From Alligator mississippiensis (taxonomy: Eukaryota > Chordata > Crocodylia > Alligatoridae), in assembly GCF_030867095.1 (NCBI RefSeq), contig NC_081828.1, positions 1,875,001-1,939,000 of the forward strand: a DNA stretch of 64,000 nt. The letters are read 5' to 3'. This document shows, piece after piece, positions 1 through 12,748 of the stretch; positions within the stretch are counted from its first letter, which is position 1; every line of letters starts with the position of its first letter. The translations under genes and the position numbers were made by a program. The notes beneath the pieces were generated by a model. That model saw only the letters and a program-made list of their open reading frames with translations, made no database searches and was not told the DNA's origin.

Positions 1-899
1 GCGTCTGTGTCAGGGTAGTGTCACGGGACGCAAACTTGCAAAACCTCCTGGCAGGGCCTGGCCGGCTGTGCCCAGATCCCCCGAGCCGTGGGGAGCGGTG
101 TCTGCATTTGGCACTTTCCCTTTCTGTTCCTCTTTGCTCCGGAGAATTATTTCGTGCGACCTGTGTCTAATAAGCCAACCTCTGTTTAGGCAGCCGCAGG
201 GCTCAGCACCGAAAGCACAGAGCATTTCCTTCTGTGATGTGTAGCGCCCGGCACGTTTGTCCCAGTCCTTGTGTCCCTCCCCGGCTTGGACGCGCGGTAC
301 CCCGAGTGTTTACCATCGCAGGTTCTCCCTTTCAAGAATTCCTGAGGGAAGTTCAAAAGGGTTTTTTTCCCTTTTGAAAGATTCGGTGTCTCTTTGTGTG
401 TGTGTCTGTTCCTTGAAAAGAGGAAGGGGGGGAGAGGGAGGGAAAAAAGTGCTTTATCTGAAAAGAATCGCATCAGCTTCGCGCTGATAGAAGTCGCTGT
501 CATCTCCTAAACGGCTTAGCGCACTCAAAAGGCGAGCAGACTTAAAACAGTGTCCTACACAGGGATCGATGTGTGCAACACAACTGGTAACTGCGGGGAA
601 AAAAAGCCAGAGATAACGGTAATGATTGCATTGAAGGGAGCTTGAGGGAGGCATGTTCTTTGTAACACAGCTTCAAAGGGGTCTGGGCTGGAGCCAGAGC
701 AAACTCTCCTGTGAAGTCCCCGTCTCTGTCGGCCTGCAAGGAAGGTGCTCCCCTTCTCCCTTCCCTGACTGGGGGGCTGCGAGGATGAGGGAGGGATCTG
801 TTAAAAGCTCCATATTTATTTGTATTTTTTTTGGAGAGGGTCAGTCACTCGGGATGGCGTGCGGTTCCTTCAGCAGGGGAGGGCGGGGGGCGATCGGGG

Positions 900-1240
900 A
901 TGTCGGGCCGCGGGCGGGGGGGCAGCATGTCAGCTTATCGATTGCACCTCAGTCAGGAGAGCTGCAGGCGCAGCGCTCTGAGCACGAGCGGCAGCGTGCT
1001 TAATGTGATTGAAAGGCAGTTAAAATGGCGGTGACCTTTTCAGGGGGAATTAGATTGCCTGCCAAGAGTGGTTAGAGGGAGTGATAACGCCAGCTTGAGG
1101 AAGCTGTCCAGTCAACTTCAAAGAGAGAGAGACAGAGACAGGAAAAGCAAGCGAGCAGCAAGTACCATTTAAACTCCGAACCGCACTGTCTGATAGAACA
1201 GAGATTGCTGTCCTCTCCAGATATGAAAGGATTGAAAGAT
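900..1240. promoter_or_regulatory. candidate conserved noncoding element
   Basis: A stretch without repeats or low complexity. It carries homeodomain- and bHLH-type motifs: ATCGAT at 937-942, GCAGCTG-like and CAGGCG boxes, TTAATGTGATTG and a GGAATTAGATTG block. Composition and motif density resemble developmental enhancers. This is inference; no alignment was possible. Confidence 0.3.
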
Positions 1241-3984
1241 GGTCGCTAAGCCCCCCCGTCCACCTGCCGGCTCCCCCACCCCCCGGCACGGCAGCAAGCC
1301 ACTTGCCCTGTGCTCTTATGGATTTCTTGTCCTCCAGCAGATCAGTTGCCTTGAAAATAGCACAGAGGGAAAGCCTTTGAACTCATTAAAGCGGTGAGCA
1401 GGGCACTTCCAAGGAAGGAGCCTTTCTAACGGAGATCGAGGAGACAAGGGCCTCAGCCAGGCAGTCTGCAGGGGCACTCACCAGGATGATTTAATTGTGG
1501 AGTCGCTCTCATCCCTCCATGCCTTGCTCCCAAGATGGTGCAGATTTGGCCCCAGTGAGCGCGATGGCCTGGACAAGTAGAAACGCAGCCCCGGATAGCA
1601 TGGGCGAGGGGAAGTCCAAGTCACCGTGACCACCGAAGTCACTCCCTCTGCTTCAGCTCTCATGTCAAATGCAATCAGCCCGGCAGGTTGGAAGGCAGAA
1701 CTTGGCAATGTCCGGCTACCCCAAAATGCCTCGCACGTGGCTGCAGTCCCGCTGCCAGCACCCTGCAGTGGTGGGACCCGTCTCGCTTGGAGCCCCCGAG
1801 GCAATGAGAAGGCAGGAAGAGCCCTTGCAGGTCATAGCCGGAGGGCTGGGCTGTGCACACTCGGGTGTGCTAGCAGCTGTGCAGAGAAGGCCCCTGCCCA
1901 GCAAGCAGGCTGTCTAGAAAGAGGCGACTCCAGAACCAGTAGTGACCTTGTGCTGCCCAGCACGTGTCTGGCAGCTCCATCGCACAAAGTCTTGGAGCTG
2001 AGGTTCACTGCTGAGCACCGCTGCTCTCCTGCCGCTGCACCACTGCACGTGGGGAGGTGCTTAGTCCCGTTTCTCAAATGGAAATCTCTGGCACAGAGCA
2101 GCAGCCCCTCCCCATCCTCTGTGTTACGTGCACACCAGAGCAGCGCCCACCATGTTATCCCACGGCTGGCAGCTCCCTCAGCCTGAATTGGAACAAGATC
2201 GGGCAGACAGAGGCAGCCAGCAGGTCTCCTGCCTCCCTCCCACCCCTCCCAGGAGCGAACATTGCAGTTAAGGTCATGCCAGAGTGAGGGGGACAGGGAG
2301 GCTTTTGGAGACATGGCAGTGATGGCGTGGGTGCAGAAATGGGGGTGAAGATTCCCTGGGGGTAGCCCAGGGAGCAGAAGGCATCTGTGCTATGCTCGGT
2401 GCCCTCTGCATGGATGATTTGCCGCCTGTGTCCCTCTCCCAGCCCTGAACGGAGCAGCAGGGCCATCCCCTGCTAGAGTGAGTTGGATTGGGTGTTGGGC
2501 GTGAGAGTGGCCAGCCCCATCCAGCTCCATTTGTGCGAGGTCCTTCATCTCCAGCAAGATGCTGGCTCAAAACCCCCTTCTCTGTTGCACTTCCCCTTCC
2601 AGCCTTGCCCCTGATTCCCCCACTCCATCCCTAGGGGACTTTAGTTGCGTGCCCAGCCCCTGCCAATGCCTTTTCCATAGGCGCCATTTGATAGAAGCTT
2701 CCTGCTGCATCTCAGCCTTTGCTGCATAAAACAGCAGGTGCTCCTGTGCTGTCTGAAGTGACAGGTGACACTTGGTGCCTCGCCAGATGGGAGAGCTCTG
2801 ATTTGCACTGACATTTGCACTCCTGGGGAGAGACTTGTACTTGGCCATGATCTACAGGTGTAAAAAGGGGCCTGTTTGGGCCCCTTGTTGGTTCAGCTTT
2901 GGCAGCAAGGGGTTAGGCAGGCTGCGTGGGCCCTACAGGGCTGTATTCATGTGCAGGGTCAGCGGCCAGTAAATACCTCCCAGGCTGAAGTAGCCAGGCA
3001 GCGGTATTCAAGGATCAATGTAGCCGAGGCACCGGCACCTCCAGATACAAACAGCTTCCAGCCGGGCACACAACCCTACAGTGTTTGACATCTGTGCTCT
3101 GTCTGTACCTCGAGCCGGCCACTTTTAAACAGCCCCTTAGACATTAAATCATTTCCAAGACAACCTCTCCAGGCCCGGATAATGGCTAGGCTAGACTAGC
3201 GACATCTAACATCCAAGGTTAGTTTGCTTGCCTTGTTTCTATGATGGCAGTGGGCTACGGCCAGTCAGTTTTACTGGGGGCTTCCCTGCTGGGTCCATTA
3301 CATAGGGAGGGTTTCAGTCTCAGCAGATGGCTCCCAGTGCAGTTCTTGAAAGTTTTGGTATAATATGAATCTGAACAGGTAGAATGTGCATGTCGTGGGT
3401 GAACAGCTGGATGGTGATTTAGGGGCCACAGTCCCACAGCCTGTCTCATTTACCCGGGATATGTCGCTGAAGATGGCTGCACGGGGTGGGGGGGGGAAGC
3501 ACGTGGGCAGGAGCAGGATCCCCTGCACTTCCTTCCACATTTGACAGCAGTGTGGATCCAGCTGCGCTGCTCCGTCAGGGTGGGAAATCTATCACTTAGC
3601 AACGAGGGAGGGACGGAGAGAAAAATAATTAAAGAGGGAAAGGCAAATGGTGGTTGTAAACTGGCAGGAAGAGGCAAGGAGCAAGGCAGCACCTGAAACG
3701 ACTCACTTTCGCCCCCCCCCCCCCCCTTTAATTGACTACATTTCAAATTGACAGCGTTGCTTTAAACTTGCATTTCCTGGCTGTGAGCCCCTCCAGCCCC
3801 GTCTGCCATCCAGACAGAGCTGCTCCAGCCCAGCCACTTCCCTCGCGCTCCGTCCTCTCAGCAGTCCCACGTTTGAGGCAGGCGGCGGGTGATCTTATTT
3901 TTTTTCCCCCCAAAACCATCTGCAGTTTTGCTGGAACTACAGCCTCCCTCTTGGACTCTCAGGTCAAACTTCAGCCTTAAGCAC

Positions 3985-4620
3985 CAAGGGTTTGATTGAC
4001 GTGATTTTAATAGCATTTTAGAATACAGTTGTTAAGTCAGGGGCAGTGAGATTTTTCTAAAGGAAAAGGGAGCAGGGTCTCAATGGCTCTAAACAGCTCC
4101 TGTCTCCGCATGTCGTCTCTTCCACGAGGCGGTGAAACGCATTATCGAGTAGTGCCCGGAAAGTGGCTAACTGCGTTTGACACACGCCAACTCCCTGCCT
4201 CCACACTGGATAATTGCATTGTCAACTGTTCAGCAAAGTGGCAGGTGACACTGCGGCCGGATTGATTGTCCTAGCATGGAGGCTCCTAAGACTGTCAGCT
4301 ACCCAATCGATAGAGTTTACACAAGACACCGTGACTGCATCTGTAACTAATTTCAGTTTGAAACTCGCCAGCCGCCGCTGTCCCTGTTCCCCGGCTTGTG
4401 TTCTTATTCACCTGTATCTCCTTCCCAGGCTGGAAACTTGCTTTTCCCATTGAAAGCGCATCTTTATTTTTTAGTTGGGAGCAGCGAGTGAAGCAATCGA
4501 TGGCGTGTTTTGTGGTCTTGGAGTCGAGGGCATTACTGCACATGGCTAACTAGCAGCTCCAGTTTTGCAATCGATGAGCTGATCAATTGATTAAATTAAC
4601 ACTGATTTTCTTTCTTCTTC
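3985..4620. promoter_or_regulatory. candidate enhancer with three ATCGAT sites
   Basis: An AT-rich, repeat-free block with CAATCGAT at 4304-4311, 4494-4501 and 4568-4575. Nearby are GATCAATTGATTAAATTAA, GGATAATTGCATTG and several TGACA/CAACTG elements. ATCGAT is the core bound by ONECUT and CUX proteins, so a neural enhancer is a reasonable guess. Function is inferred from motif content only. Confidence 0.4.
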
Positions 4621-4839
4621 CCAGCCCAGAAAAGAAATAGTTTGGGTAGAGTGGGCGGGTTCGTCTGGGAAACTTGAGGCCTTGGATTTCAGACCTCGAC
4701 CACATCTTCCCTCCACAAATAAAACCGCCCTGCTCATCATCATTTAAAACAGGGGCCTGCTGCCTCTGTAAGCCAGGGTGTCGCTTCCAGCTGCTCGCCG
4801 GCCTCCCTGCGTCACGCTCAGCTGCGCTAGAAAAGTCGT

Positions 4840-5060
4840 CCTCCTGGCTCCGCTGGGCTGCTTTGTTATTGGCAAAGTTGCGACATTCCTGTGATCCCTG
4901 TCAGTGCTGCCTATTGATCCGGGGCTGGGAAGCTGCTTAGCGATTTGAGATTACTTTAATTCCCCTCTTCCCTTTTTTGTTTCCACCTTCTCCCCGCGGG
5001 AACAAAAGCTCCCCGAGCCACCCTTCTTCGACCACAGAAATCGAGCCAATGGCTGCCGAG
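4840..5060. promoter_or_regulatory. candidate conserved noncoding element
   Basis: A repeat-free block with CTATTGATCC, TTAGCGATTTGAGATTACTTTAA-type homeobox sites (read in parts) and a TTATTGGCAAAG segment. It lies just downstream of the ATCGAT-bearing block and may be part of the same unit. Low confidence, motif-based. Confidence 0.25.
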
Positions 5061-8000
5061 AGCCTGGCCTCAGCTCTTCTTTTGTGCTGCAGCAGCAGGG
5101 TTTGAACTCCTGGCTGGAGGCAAAGCTCTGTGCTTGCCCCTTGCTGCCTTCCCTGGCACACAGCATGAGGAGGCAGTGTCATGGGGGTGACTGTGTTGGA
5201 TCAGAGCATTGGTCTGAGTCCGTGTGCCTGCCTCCTGCCCCAGCCATCATCCAGTGCTGTGGCTTGAAAATCTGCAAATGCCCCCAGGCTTTTCTTCAGC
5301 ACAACTCATAGGCTGGAGAAATGCCTTGAACCTACAGCAATTGGCACGGATCCTGAACCCTGAAACACTTGCATTCACTTGGTGTATCTTGCTACAAGAC
5401 GTGTTAAGCAGCCCTTTCCTTGGAGTCTGCTCTTCTGATCTCTTGGCAGAGGTCCCTGCAACTAGGTAGGATCCTCAGTGTCAGCCTGGTGTCCACGCAG
5501 CTCCCACTGTGGGAGCGGGAAGGTACCTTGCCAAGCCGTGCATCGGTCATACACGTGCGCTTGCTAGAGGCTGCAATCGCTCTGCAGAGTTGATGCACCT
5601 GGAACAGGGTTGGCTCCTTGACCTTGGTTGAAAACAAAACCCTGCCCTGCAAAACCCCTCTCTGTACTCCTGGCTGCTGCCCCTGGGAAGGGCCACGTGA
5701 GCCAGCAGCAGAATCCATGGGCAGAGGAAACATTTGACTGTGTGATCATCTGGCCAGGGAAACATTATTGATTCAGGAAAGATTGCTGACGAGGGTCGCT
5801 TCACCCATTCGCTGCTGCATTTAAAAGATGCCCTGGCAGGTTTCTCTTTCCTTCCAAGCTGCCTTTTTAAAATAAAGCTGCTTCCGTGCCGTCTTGTTCA
5901 CCCAGTGTGACATATCTGTGCAAATGTAGTGAGGGGGTGGGCCAGAGTGGGTCTGATGAGCGAACCCTCCAGCATGGGAAGCTTGTGGGGGGGCTTTTTG
6001 TTCCTGAGTATGTCTCCTCTACCTGACTGCGGTCCTCCAGCCAGCCCCCAGCTGGTCCACACACCCCTGGGGTGGAGCTGGACTCAGACCCACTTCTGCA
6101 ATGTTTCGTTTCTGTAGCGCTCTGCACTAAAGGGTGGGGGACAGAAGTTTGAATTCAGGGCTCTTAAAATAGCTTTCTTCTCTAAACCTGTCCATACATT
6201 CTGTTAACAGATGGGATCTGAGACAGCTGGAGTTGTATACAGGGGATCTTTTGACTAAGAGGTTGTAAGAGGTGGGTTTTGGAGTGTCTTGCAAGGTCAG
6301 GAGGTCTTGTTCAGGCCTCCGGAGAATGCACAGTGAAACCTCATAGCAAGAGAAGAGAGGGATTTGGGAAGAGATTTATCTCCAGTCCCTTTGAATCCAT
6401 GCCCAGGAGGTCATTGGAAAGCATTTCCGTTCTCCTTCAAGCCCTGCCAGTTCCCCTAACCTGTCAGCGCCTGAAGAGAGTGGCCAGGAGGCATATGATT
6501 GCACTTTGCAAAGCTTCCCATCCATATTTCAGCAGCCGCCTCGTGTGTTCCCAGCGTTCACAAAACCCCAGCTTGGTGTTAACGCTGCCTGCTCCAAGGC
6601 CAGCCAAAGCAAAGCTGTGTACACAGTGCCGGAGGGCTGCGGGCGCTCTAGGTAAGTGATCTTGATAGGTACATTCTGATTGATGGGAGAGTTTGTCTCC
6701 CAAACTGTCACAGGGTTTATAGAGGTGCCACTCAACACCAGTGCTGGAATTGCTTGTCAGATCACCTGGCTACAAGAGCAGTGGGGATCGGAGACAGAGC
6801 TGTAACTTTGTTTTTTCACTGCTTAATGGCTCCAGCGTCTGACCTGCCTGCTCACTCTTGTTTGTTTGGACCTTAAGGAGGCAGCTGGGATTAAGACTGT
6901 CAGAAAATTGCGCTGCCTTAGCATCAGTAGGGCTAACTGCATGGTGGAAGAGAGCGGGGGAGCAGGGCCTGCTGCAGCCGGCATGCCCACTGCCAGCGGG
7001 AGGGGGCTGCAGACTAAAAGGGGCGGAGAGGGTCATCTTTAATCTGAACTTGGCACTTCCAGGTGCCTGTGATGTAACTGCAGAGCCTGACCGGCTCCGT
7101 CGTCAGGTCCTTGGGTGCTCACATGACCAACTGCTGCAGGTCAGGCACCTGATGAGCTCCCGGCTTGGACCTAAAACTTGACCTGTGTGTGGCAGCTTGG
7201 CCATTCTTGGCAGTTGGGGGTGAAGCTGAGTCCTGAGGCCAGACCCCTTCAGAGAAAGGAGATGGCTTTAATCCATTTCTTGAAGGGGACTCCAAACCCT
7301 GCACAGCCTTCGGGAGCTGAGCTGTGCCTGAAGGAGGCTCGTCCTGATCCCTGGGGTACTGTGTTGGGTTGCAAGTCCTCTGGGGATAGCAAGCTGGGGG
7401 GGGGGGTTTCCGGAGACCTGTGTTTCCTTGCCGTCCAACAGCCTTGCTTTCAAGGGACTGCCCAACACACCAGGGTCCCTTCAGCCCCCCACTAGGCTCC
7501 GGTCCGTGTTTTCCCTGGTTTCGGCTGGCAGCCTATTCACAGCAAACACAGACAAGGGGTGGGGGGTCCAAGAGCTCTAGGCCCAGGCTTTTAGAGAAGC
7601 AGGTGTGTTCCTGTCAGGCCGCCCTTGCGTTTTGCGTTCCTCCTAATCCATTTATAACAGCGCTTGACCAGAAATCTGGTTTGAATGAGCCCAAGCTGAA
7701 TGAATAATGTCAGGCAGTTCAGACGTCAAATATTTGAACAGCTGCTTGGGTGTTTTCGCTGGCTTTGCCCAGGGAAGCACCCCAGGGAGTTAGGCACGGA
7801 GGGACAGCTTGAAGCGGTGGCTGTAAACCCCGACCTAGCGGAACTGGCCTTACACACCGACCTGGTCTTGGGTGAGGGGGTTTTGAACGTGCGGGCCAGA
7901 GGCCACCGGTCCCCCAGCTGCTCTCAGCTCGGGCCGTGCACTGCATTTTGTTCTCCAGCGTTCTCCCGCATGCAGCGGTGAGCTTGGGATTTATGACCTT

Positions 8001-8567
8001 GTCATTCAGTCCCAATGCGCCACGGTACCGCGCTCCCTCTTCGAAACCAGGAAGCTGTGAATTTCTAAAACTGATAAATGGCACAGCTTATATTGTGACT
8101 CTTCCACCAGGCGCGGTGTGTGCTTTGTTCCACGCGCTGAGAAATACCGGTCCTGGCTTAGCTGGCTGACAAAGCGCAATCCATTATAACTTGCGTTCTT
8201 GGTACAGAAATCCTGGCCCTTGTGCAAGCAAAGGTGTGTGAAGCTGGGGACATGTATTCGAGAGAGACCTGGGGCTGGATTTCTGGGGCCTGCCTAACCC
8301 CTAAGTGCTGTCCTGCCAGGCCGGGGTGCCTGCAGCTGATCGGGGAGGGAAGTTTGACCTGTAGCCCCTCCTCTAAAGCACATCTGAATTTTAAACCCTC
8401 TGTGCCACCCCTTGCTCCATTCGTGGAGCTTCTCGACTTGACATCACTTCCTAGATCTTTTACGTTGTGCTGCAGTCCCTTTTGTTGTGATACCCCTTCA
8501 GGGCAGCCCAAACTCTTCGGTGTTGCCAGCTCCCCACGAGGCAGCTTTCATGCCAGTCAGACTCCAC

Positions 8568-9300
8568 GTAGAATCACAGAGAAGCGGGGCTGGAAGTGAG
8601 GAAACTGCAGAGGTTGCATCCAGTCCAACCCCTGCTTGAGGCAGGATCAGCCCTGTCCAGACCAGCCCAGACGAACCCAGTGTCCCACCTCTGAGCAACG
8701 CAGCAGTCACCCCTAGATTGAGGTTGGACTAGGTGACCTCCTGAGGTCCCTTCTAGCCCTCATTTTCTATGATTTCTAAGACATCACTCCCAACCCTACC
8801 ACAGGTAAAACAGGGGGGCTACAGCAACCAACATCCTACTGCTGTACAAGGGTGTTAACACAGCCAGAGGCCGTGCCCCTGCTGCAGAGGTAGGCAAAAC
8901 CCCCCAGTCTGGACCAGTCTGACCAGGGGGGGAAATTCCTTCCTGAACCCAGATATGGCATTGGTCCACCCCGAGTGGAGGGGGAAAAACCCACTAGCCA
9001 AGAGCCTCTGGCTTTAAATCTCAGCAGGAGCATTGGCACAGTCCAGGCCCCATCCCAACACTCAGTGCTTCTGAGGATGGCTTAAAAACACCTTGACACA
9101 TGGAGCAGAAAGAGAGAGAAATGGCAACCAGCAAAGCCCAGAAGCCTGGGAAGCTCCCATAGTAGAACCAGGCATCCCTACACCTAGATCATCCCTGACC
9201 AGTGTCTACCCTCTTCTTGAACACCTCCAATGATGAAGAGTATCAGGGTGTTTTTAAGCCTTCCTCTGAGTGAACATTACTCCACCAGTACCATTTAAAT
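8568..9300 (-). mobile_element. CR1-like retroelement fragment (minus strand), interrupted
   Basis: On the minus strand the 3' end reads ATGCAACCTCTGCAG, then CTTCCAGCCCCG, and ends GTGATTCTACG, the usual CR1-type tail. Its internal part (CTGGTCCAGACTGGGGGG, CCTCTGCAGCAGGGGCACGG) also occurs at about 10.1-10.46 kb and 50.6-50.95 kb, so all three belong to one family. The far part (about 9,190-9,300, TCTTCTTGAACACCTCCAATG on plus) resembles antisense CR1/L2 sequence and may be a separate older fragment. A short plus-strand CR1 end interrupts it at about 8,713-8,780. Confidence 0.65.
8713..8780 (+). mobile_element. 5'-truncated CR1 3' end, nested insertion
   Basis: The plus strand reads GGTTGGACTAGGTGACCTCC, then TGAGGTCCCTTCTAGCCCTC and ends near TTTCTATGATTTCTA, a typical CR1 terminus. 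It splits the opposite-strand element around it: the homologous copies at 10.3 kb and 50.8 kb lack this segment between the two flanks. Only about 65 bp of CR1 is present, which is common for this family. Confidence 0.7.
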
Positions 9301-10079
9301 CGAGCTTTTTTACGGGTGACTCGGCACTCAAGCTGCTGCACCTCTCAAGAACCAAGCCTCTGTCCTCAGAGGAGTGGCTCCCTTCTGGCACCCTGTAGCG
9401 GGCGTGCAAAACCCACTAGGCACATGGTATCAGTCTGGGCTCTGCTGGTGCTGTTGAAGGCTCATCCTAATCCTGTCTTGTCCTAGCGGAGCAGACACAG
9501 GACCTGCTGCAGTTTTGCTCTGCACATGGTGACCAAGTAGGTCTCTGGTAGGAAGGGATGGAGGCTTATCTCAAGGCAGAGGACATCCATGCTTGAAGCA
9601 TCTCTGAAAAGCATCCTCTGTCCTGCGGTCGAAGTGGTTTGGCCTCCTTTGTCGCACAGCTCTGCCCCTTGCAAAGGCCGCTGAACTTCTCTGGTGCTGG
9701 AAGAACAAAGGGTTTGGTTCCCTGCACTGAGACGGGGCCTGGCACTGATGGCACAGAGGTCAGAATGGAAATGTCCCCTCCTGGCAGCCCTAGGACTAGG
9801 GCACAGTCCCCCTGTTCTTCCAGTTCTCCATTAGCAGCTGTCATAGCTGGGAAGAGCCACCGTGGGATCTTACCGCACCACGTGGCCTGGTCTGTCTGGG
9901 GCAGTATTTCATGGCAGATGAAAACCAAAATGCTGCGTTCACTGAACCAGCTCCAGAACAGGGATGGCTCTTCTTTAAGCCTCCCTCAGAGGTGCTGGCT
10001 GCAGCCCAGGCTGGGGATGGGAACTGGGCTGTGCCAGTGCTCCTGTTGGGACCAACCCTGCAGAGTCCTGGCTAAAGGG

Positions 10080-10462
10080 TCTTGCCCCTCCGCTTGGGGT
10101 CAGACCGATGCCAAATTTGGCAGTCAGGAGGGAATTCTGCCCCCCCAGTCAGATTGGTACAGACTTGGGGGAGTTTTGCCTTCCTCTGCAGCAAGGGTAC
10201 AGCCTCTGCCTCGGATCTCTTGTACGTTCAGCAACCTTTAACAGCAGCAGGACATTGGCTGCTGTGATCCCCCTGCCTTCCCTGTGGCAGGTTCAGGTGT
10301 GAAGTCCTGTGTTGTGCCAAGGGTGACTGTTGTGTTGCTCAGAGGTCGGACACTGGGTTTGTCTGTCCTGGTTTGGACAGGTCTGATCCTGCCTCAAGCA
10401 GGGGTTGGACCGGATGCAACCTCCATAGGTCCCTGCCGGCCCCGCGGCTCTGTGATTTCTAC
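10080..10462 (+). mobile_element. CR1-like retroelement fragment, second copy
   Basis: This copy has the same segments as the 8.6 kb element in plus orientation: CAGATTGGTACAGACTTGGG, CCTTCCTCTGCAGCAAGGG, GTTGCTCAGAGGTCGGACAC and TTGGACCGGATGCAACCTCC. It ends in GCGGCTCTGTGATTTCT. It lacks the nested insertion seen in the first copy. Confidence 0.65.
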
Positions 10463-11989
10463 TGTGAAGCTGGCAGGCATCGTGTGGCTGTGCTGGGTTC
10501 TTTAAACATGCTGCGTGGCAGATGCCAAGGGAGCTGCCGCTGTAGATCTCTGTAAGGATTTGTCAGTCCCAGCAGGAGTGTGAGGGGGGCTGGTAGTGCC
10601 CTAATAGGGGTGCATTGCACCACACCGAGCAGGCCTGGCTTCTTGATTCTGAAATGCTTGTCTTTGCCTTACACAACTTGGAAACAAAATGATGGAAAGA
10701 CACCCATTCCCCATGCACGCGGTCCCTTCAAGTGGGCTTGTGAGTCGCAGGATCTCTCTCCAGCCCCTGTGCCAGTCGCTCCTTTGACCCTGGGCCCGTG
10801 TCCCAGGCATTCGTTATCTGGCTCACGTTCTGCTCACCTCTGGGACTGGGCAGGTCGTGGCTCCAGCTTTGCATGATTTGTGTCTCCCTCCTCTTCAAAA
10901 GACAAATGTAGCCCTGCGTGTCCAGAGTTTACGGCCTTGTAGCAGTGATGGGCTAAAGCAGTGCCAGGTGCGGAGGATGGTGTTACGGGGGGTTAAATGC
11001 TACACTCATAAATTGTAGCCGTGTCGCCTGCGGCCAGTTCTTGGGCAGCTCCGAAAGTCTCCAGCTCCTTTGACAGGTCTCTCCCGGCACTTTAAATCTT
11101 CTCCTGAGCATCATGATGAATTGAGAGGGTTGAGATTTACTAGAGGAGAGAAGGCGGCTTGGGACAGATGCTGGCCAGTGGTGTGCAGTGCAATGTAACC
11201 TGGGCTTGAAATGAGATGTCTGAGGACGAAGCGGCTGCCCCAGCCTCACTGCTGGCATGACCCAGGTCCTCAGAGCTGCTGCACACCTCAGGCCGTAGCC
11301 TCGGTCTCTCCACTTGTACAGGGATCGAGTGAAAGTGGAGTGCAGTGGGGCAAGAGCTGGCTCCGCTTCTGGGGAGAGGGTCTTCTGGAAACCATTATGC
11401 CACTGCTACGGTCACCCTCCACAGAGCCCTCGGGTTTATACAAGGAGGGGAACTATCAGATCCATGTTAATGAATGTTATTAGTGGCTTTAGCAGTGGGG
11501 TAGCTCATATGTCTGTAGAGAGCAGCGGGATCTGGCTGCATCCCTTCCAGCCCTAAACTTCTGTGAATCCCTGCAGTGGCCTTGGAAGTGAGATCGTCCC
11601 CCTGCTGAGCTCCCCACACTGCTCTTACCAGCCAGATGTACTGCTGCACTCCTGCCGCCGGCAAAATGCAGCTAGTCTCCCGCTCCACAGTGCTCACATC
11701 AGACCCTGGCATGACCCAACAGGCTGCGCTGGGCAGAGGGATTCCCATCCCTATGGAGCATCTCTAGTGCTTCTCCAGCTCAGCCCCTGGGTAGCCCAGA
11801 CCAGCCTTCCCCTTCCTGCAGTGACCCTCGGTATGAGGTCCCTGCTCTGAAAGCTTTGCTAAGACAGGAGCGCAGGGGCCTGGCCGGGCGGGAGGAGGCA
11901 TGCAATCCACCATTCAGGTGTGTGGCTTTACTACAGCTGTGTAGCACAGGGATGTTGGCTGTGGGTTTAACACCCCAGGTTGGGATCCA

Positions 11990-12115
11990 GGAGGGCTGGG
12001 CTCCTTTACCAGCTTTATAACAGACACCCAGCGTGATGTGGGTGATGGTTACTCGCTTAACTCTCCATGCCTTGGTTTCCCCACCTGCCAGCAAAGACAT
12101 CACATCACAAATGAT
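11990..12115 (-). mobile_element. possible MIR-like SINE fragment
   Basis: CTCCATGCCTTGGTTTCCCC resembles the antisense MIR phrase CTGTGCCTCAGTTTCCCCAT. The rest is too diverged for firm assignment. Confidence 0.35.
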
Positions 12116-12651
12116 GAGCAGGTCTACTTCCCCCATGGGTACTTGGTAATCTGTCCCCAGCTGCACCACCCTCCACCCATGGCCTTGGCTGCCTGGCCAG
12201 AGCTGTCCTGGGCATTAAGGAATGGACAATCACTGCCCAAGAGCCCGAATAGGCAGAATGCTCTTCCACTAACGAAGTGGAGCTGTTCCAGGGGAAGGGG
12301 CTGGTCCCCCTTTGCTTCTCCTGGGGTCGGATGGGGATACCCCAAGACAGAGGTACCGGCGCTGTGCTGACTCCCTCGTCACCTGTAGCCGGAGGGCCTG
12401 CGGGAGCCCTGGCCGTCAGCTGGCACCGAGTGTCTGCCCAGAAGTTGGGTTTATTCTCGCTCTTCAGCAAACAGGGTTCAGAACTTGCTAGAATTGTCAT
12501 GGGGGAGTCCCACCTGCCACCACGCTGCTGTGAGACCCTGCCGCAGTTCCCAGTGCGTGGCAAGCTGGTGGCCTCTGGGTCATCATTTTTTCGGGCGTTT
12601 GCCACAGAGCTCCACATTGTGACGCCCGCCTGCCTGTTTTGTCCCCTCCAG

Positions 12652-12748
12652 GCTCCGGGTTCGTCATGTGCAGTGGGAAGGAGAATCCTGACAGCGACGC
12701 CGACCTCGACGTGGATGGGGATGACACGCTCGAATACGGGAAGCCACA
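12652..12748 (+). CDS. RNF220: RNF220 coding exon: acidic linker
   Basis: The exon follows a CCCCTCCAG acceptor. Its first two bases complete a Gly codon, and it then reads SGFVMCSGKENPDSDADLD followed by VDGDDTLEYGKP. It ends with the first two bases of a Gln codon at a GTATCA donor. The segment is strongly acidic (eleven Asp or Glu) and belongs to the disordered linker between the RNF220 family region and the RING. It is the first RNF220 exon in the window; the upstream exon ending near LLEGGFR is not found in the preceding 12.6 kb. Confidence 0.95.

Larger units (their letters stand above)
1..12651 (+). other. RNF220: RNF220 intron, 3' segment
   Basis: No coding exon of RNF220 or another gene was found here. 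The stretch holds candidate regulatory blocks at 0.9-1.24, 3.98-4.62 and 4.84-5.06 kb, a C-run at about 3,710-3,726, CR1-like repeats at 8.57-9.30 and 10.08-10.46 kb and a MIR-like trace near 12.0-12.1 kb. Between 5.1 and 8.5 kb I see ordinary intron sequence with short G-runs. Confidence 0.8.

Noticed and set aside
1-12651. Search for the RNF220 exon ending LLEGGFR
   Set aside because: No frame in this stretch encodes that segment, so the exon must lie left of the window.
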